From NCBI GenBank assembly GCA_900642245.1, contig CAAAJI010000104.1, positions 75,407-86,971 on the forward strand: a stretch of DNA of 11,565 nt, read 5' to 3'. Below, in pieces: positions 8,892-11,565 of the stretch (the stretch's first letter is position 1; the number at the start of each line of letters is the position of its first letter). The DNA is from Fragilaria radians. Its lineage: Eukaryota; Bacillariophyta; Fragilariophyceae; Fragilariales; Fragilariaceae. A program made the translations under genes and the position numbers. The notes under the pieces are model-generated. The model was given only the letters and a program-made list of their open reading frames with translations. It was not told the origin of the DNA and searched no databases.

Positions 8892-10160
8892 CTATTGGAG
8901 AATCTTTGGTGTTATCGACTTCTTTGCTATCAAATATTGTCCCACCGTGATCTTTCTCATCTTCTCCACCCTATCTGATCTTTCATCATGCTCATAAAGG
9001 TTAAGAGTGTCTTCGTCAAACTGAGTTAATGTGTCTGCAATATTTTCTTCTTCATGAGATGTCATAATAGATTTATCCTTTTGCAATTCCCCATTAAAAT
9101 TCCCAAAATACATCCATTTTAGCCGTAACACATCTCTTGTTACTAATATTCTTTTTGTTTTCCAGTTTAGCATTTCATAGCAATCACCTGTGTGATTATC
9201 TGCATATCCAACTAGCATACAGGTTATTCCACGGTCAGCAAGCTTTGGAGTTGAATTTGTTTTTATCTTCACCACCCCAGCCTCTCCCCACTCTCGTAAA
9301 TACTTTTCATATGTGGGCACGCTACCACTCCAATGTTCAACACGGGATTTCAGGGTTCCATTAAGATTTTTAACCATTAACCCATCCAGCTTTGCCGCAG
9401 TTTCCATTGCCTTATGCTGTATAGTATATTGTTTCTCTTCAGGCAAATTAGCTTCTATCATCATTGCACGTCCCCGTTTGACAATTGTTGCAATTGCCAC
9501 TTCAGCTTTGTGGTTATGTTGTGGTGCTGCTCTTGCAGTATACTCAATAGTTGGAAATAGCTTCCAATCCTTACTCTGTAACCTTTGTTCAAGCTTTTGG
9601 TTTTCGCCAGCATTATCCATTTGTAGGAATTGAACTTCCTTACCAGTCTGTTTCCACTTGTAAAACTCTTTACAAGTTTGTTCTACCATTTCATCTTTTG
9701 TCTTGTAATGCCTCACCATTTTGTAATCAGTAAATTGGTCTACCATTAACCGCATGTTTTGATAGGTAGCTTTATATCCATCTACCTCCTTCACAGAACT
9801 CATGTCAGCATAGATTCGCTCATTGGGTTTAGTAGCTTTCACTGTTTCCATTTCTTTCATTGCCACTATCTTCTGTTTTGCTTTTCCTCTGGCGCAGCTT
9901 TCACATGGCATCATTGTGCCTTTTGTAATATGCCATCCAAGTTGTTTTGCGATAACTCTTGTTGCGTCCTCATCACCGTGTCCCAACATTTTGTGAGCTT
10001 TTGTGATTGTGTAACTTTTAATATTACTAATTCCAGCAACAGATACTTCTTTGTCAACTTCTACTTCACGTCGCTTTAGATACACAGCATACAATAGCCC
10101 CTTATCTGTGTGTATTTTGATGTCACAGACAAGTTTGAAGTTTCCTTTTGTTAATATCAT
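8892..10160 (-). pseudogene. pol fragment: pre-integrase and integrase, 422 residues open
   Basis: The longest intact part of pol. Residues 1-50 are the end of the gag pre-integrase region. The HHCC zinc-binding motif is H56-x4-H61 and C86-x2-C89. The catalytic core has D119, D182 and E220, the D,D-x-E triad of integrases, with 37 residues between the last two. A C-terminal copia-type domain (around GITCMLVGY and RILVTRDV, 311-344) follows, then an acidic tail. All catalytic and zinc residues are present, so this domain alone could fold. The frame has no protease before it: its first Met lies inside the gag frame, which it overlaps by 38 bases in the +1 frame, and this looks like a deletion scar. 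The last 15-20 residues are out of frame because of a frameshift at about 8945-8980, and the frame ends at TAG 8892-8894. In life this would be one domain of a larger polyprotein, so it is annotated as a fragment. Confidence 0.92.
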
Positions 10161-10536
10161 TGCATGTGGTTATTCCATCCTTTGGTTGATACTTCTTCTT
10201 TAGTTTATCAAACACCTTGAAGGCAATCCCGCCAGGCCAGTCGTCGGTCATTGTCTCAAAGACAATTGTTAAATCACTCTGACTTTTAAAGGCGCTTGTG
10301 AGGTAAGCAATCAGAATTCCATTCAAAGTCCTCTGCTTCTCCTTCTCTCTTTGCTTCTCATCACTCATATCCATAACTTCTTCTTGAGATGCTGGTAACT
10401 TTGCGCTTGACTCTTTCATTACGGTGTAGAGTCCTTTAGCAACAGCAAATGCTTGAAACTTGATCCACCAAACCTGGAACTCCTCTTGCTTGCCATTAAA
10501 CTTTGGCAGCTCAACACTCTTATCACTTACCAACAT
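10123..10536 (-). pseudogene. gag: gag fragment: copia-type N-terminal domain, truncated
   Basis: 137 residues beginning MLVSDKSVELPKFNGK, followed by an FQVWWIKFQAFA segment and a later KVFDKLKKKYQPKD segment. This is the typical N-terminal domain of Ty1/copia gag proteins, which build the virus-like particle. ATG 10536 is the first ATG after a 109-base leader and the natural start. The frame stops at TGA 10123-10125, after a tail that no longer looks like gag. The second half of gag, including the CCHC zinc knuckle expected in this family, is missing, and so is the protease. After the Q-P-K-D motif the sequence passes directly into the pre-integrase region in another frame, so a deletion junction lies at about 10150-10175. 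Confidence 0.88.
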
Positions 10537-10645
10537 TTTGTCCTTCTTTCAAACTCTTCTCTTGAGTTCTAAACTAGTTTTCCTCTTGCAGTACGTCGCA
10601 ACTAACACAGGCTTGTAGGATCTTCTACTTTTGTACTTCGAAGTA
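10537..10645 (-). other. Retrotransposon 5' leader and expected primer-binding site
   Basis: These 109 bases lie between the 5' LTR and the gag start. The primer-binding site should start at or next to 10645. There the minus strand reads TACTTCGAAGTA (10634-10645), a perfect 12-base palindrome, followed by CAAAAGTAGAAGATCC. I do not see the TGG start that matches a tRNA 3' CCA end, so the element may use an internal tRNA fragment as copia itself does, or a site I cannot recognise. The palindrome could also serve RNA dimerisation. Confidence 0.55.
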
Positions 10646-10885
10646 TGCTAGAAGGCTCCTAAACCTATAATTCACTTACGATTACTTTACTTCTTTACTA
10701 CTTTCCAATCCTGGAAATTATAAGCTATTCTAACGATTGATCTAGAATCGTTCACACTTTCTCTTCTATGTTTTTGGTCACACTTTGGTCGACCTAAAGA
10801 TTAGATTAGTTTGTAGCCTCTTGTTTCGTACCGTGTGTCTTTACAGTATCTTGTTCAGTACATACACAATTCAGTACCGCTAACA
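10646..10885 (-). repeat. 5' LTR of the retrotransposon
   Basis: 240 bp, identical to 6877-7116 except at T10855. On the minus strand it starts TGTTAG and ends CTAGCA. It should hold the element's promoter and now sits directly against the start codon of the C69 peptidase gene, which reads in the opposite direction. The same inverted repeat found in the other LTR is at 10732-10752. Confidence 0.97.
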
Positions 10886-10890
10886 ATCGA
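10886..10890. repeat. Target-site duplication, right copy (ATCGA)
   Basis: Identical to 6872-6876. Its last base, A10890, is also the A of the peptidase start codon, so the duplication recreated the complete ATCGATG context of the gene on this side of the element. Confidence 0.95.
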
Positions 10891-11565
10891 TGAGTTTCAT
10901 CATTCTTACATCTTGCTTGTTAGTAGTTCCATTATGGGCATGCACGGATATCTTGGTGACACCAGAAGCTTCAAACGATGGTTCGGCTATGATCGCGTAT
11001 AATGCAGATTCTGGATCTTTGATGGGATTCTTATATCATTATCCACCAACATTCGGTAGAGGTGGTCAGGAGCGACAGATCTATGAATGGGATACAGGAG
11101 TAAGTAGTTAAGCATGCAATGTGGATAATGAGAATTGTATGCATCCTCGATTTATTTCAATTACCTTACAGCCAAACTAAATTCTTGGGTTTTTGATTTT
11201 TTTTCGAAAAAAAAAAGAAATACCTCGGAAACATTCTAGAAACAAATACAACATTCAATGTGGTCGGGAATGTGAACGAGCATGGATTATGTATTGGCGA
11301 ATCAACTTTTGGAGGTGTGAATATACTGTCTAAGCAAGACGGAGCAATTTTGGATTATGGATCCTTGATATATGTTACCCTCCAGAGAGCCAAAACCGCA
11401 CGTCAGGCGATTGAAATCATGGTTGCCTTGATGGATGAATACGGATATGCATCTGAAGGAGAATCATTTTCGCTTGCAGATCATTCTGGAGAAGTATGGA
11501 TTATGGAAGTCATTGGTCGGGGGACGTCCTATGGGAAGAAAGGTGCTGTTTGGGTGGCCAGACGA
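10890..11565 (+). CDS. Secreted C69-family dipeptidase-like peptidase, 5' part, one intron
   Basis: Exon 1 is 10890-11099 (70 codons) and exon 2 runs from 11218 to the right edge (116 codons visible, open at the end). Family C69 (dipeptidase A, secernin relatives) are N-terminal-nucleophile hydrolases whose first mature residue is the catalytic Cys. Here a 17-residue hydrophobic signal peptide ends ...LWA and is followed at once by Cys18, then a T-D-I-L-V-T strand and a conserved D-G-S-A-M segment. Across the splice the protein reads ...YEWDTG / KYLGNI..., and then gives NVNEHGLCIGESTFGG, a C69 hallmark. It therefore probably enters the secretory pathway and acts in a vacuole or outside the cell. 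ATG 10890 is the first Met: in the pre-insertion site the upstream frame reaches a stop at 6801-6803 with no Met. The gene's own 5' UTR is now separated from it by a 4-kb retrotransposon, so expression in this allele is doubtful. Without the 3' half the exact substrate class cannot be given. Confidence 0.9.
11100..11217 (+). other. GT-AG intron of the C69 peptidase gene
   Basis: 118 bp, phase 0. The donor is GTAAGT at 11100-11105 and the acceptor AG is at 11216-11217. Reading through would stop at TAG 11109-11111, whereas removing it joins two frames that together match the C69 pattern. Just before the acceptor is T8-CG-A10, so the AG sits at the end of an A run after an 18-base perfect palindrome. 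The next AG (11238-11239) would put exon 2 out of frame. Confidence 0.88.

Larger units (their letters stand above)
6877..10885 (-). mobile_element. Ty1/copia LTR retrotransposon, defective, probably CoDi-type
   Basis: A 4009-bp element read on the minus strand. The order is 5' LTR (10646-10885), leader, gag N-terminus, integrase, reverse transcriptase, RNase H, polypurine tract and 3' LTR (6877-7116). Integrase ahead of reverse transcriptase is the defining Ty1/copia order. The LTRs are 239/240 identical, begin TG and end CA, and are flanked by a perfect ATCGA duplication, so the insertion is recent and structurally complete. The coding part is not: the rest of gag, the zinc knuckle and the protease are missing, and the pol region holds three TGA codons (8878, 8539, 7712) and frame breaks near 8960, 8450, 8070 and 7953. 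It cannot encode its own full machinery. Assignment to the diatom CoDi group rests on remembered similarity of the gag and pre-integrase motifs and is less certain than the copia call. Confidence 0.95.

Noticed and set aside
7146..10079. Several plus-strand open frames of 60-173 codons inside the retrotransposon
   Set aside because: They lie opposite gag and pol, are rich in hydrophobic and cysteine codons typical of reverse-complement reading, and show no domain. They are shadows of the minus-strand genes.
10123..10160. Programmed +1 frameshift between gag and pol, as in yeast Ty1
   Set aside because: The frames do overlap by 38 bases with a +1 offset, but the Ty1 slip heptamer is absent, and a frameshift would not explain the missing zinc knuckle and protease. 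A deletion fits better.

Overview
The window looks like nuclear DNA of a eukaryotic microbe, most likely a stramenopile and quite possibly a diatom. Four things point that way: a Ty1/copia retrotransposon whose gag and integrase look like the CoDi-type elements I associate with diatoms, an intronless PAS-PAS hybrid histidine kinase, a secreted C69-type peptidase gene with a short GT-AG intron, and long AT-rich intergenic DNA. The lineage call is inference from gene style. No sequence search was possible.

Layout from left to right: bases 1-2214 are AT-rich and no gene can be supported there. Bases 2215-4170 (+) encode a complete 651-residue hybrid histidine kinase with two PAS-like domains, HisKA, HATPase and a receiver, all with intact catalytic residues. 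Bases 4171-6871 are again AT-rich and gene-poor, with a duplicated hairpin-forming repeat at 5028-5104 and a small GC-rich nested inverted repeat near 5973-6043. Bases 6877-10885 are one complete LTR retrotransposon on the minus strand, framed by 240-bp LTRs that differ at a single base and by a perfect 5-bp target-site duplication (ATCGA). Bases 10890-11565 (+) are the 5' part of a C69 dipeptidase-like gene (signal peptide, catalytic Cys, one 118-bp intron) that runs off the right edge.

Two things stand out. First, the retrotransposon looks newly inserted by its LTRs, yet its coding region is badly broken: most of gag after its N-terminal domain and all of the protease are missing, and the pol region carries three in-frame TGA codons plus four reading-frame breaks. 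The simplest explanation is that it was already defective when it last moved and was copied by enzymes from another element. Second, it landed at the start codon of the peptidase gene. The A of that ATG is the last base of the target duplication, so the coding sequence is intact but its native promoter and 5' UTR now lie 4 kb away on the far side of the element. The kinase and the peptidase have no evident functional link, and the window holds no bacterial-style operon, CRISPR array or recognisable RNA gene.
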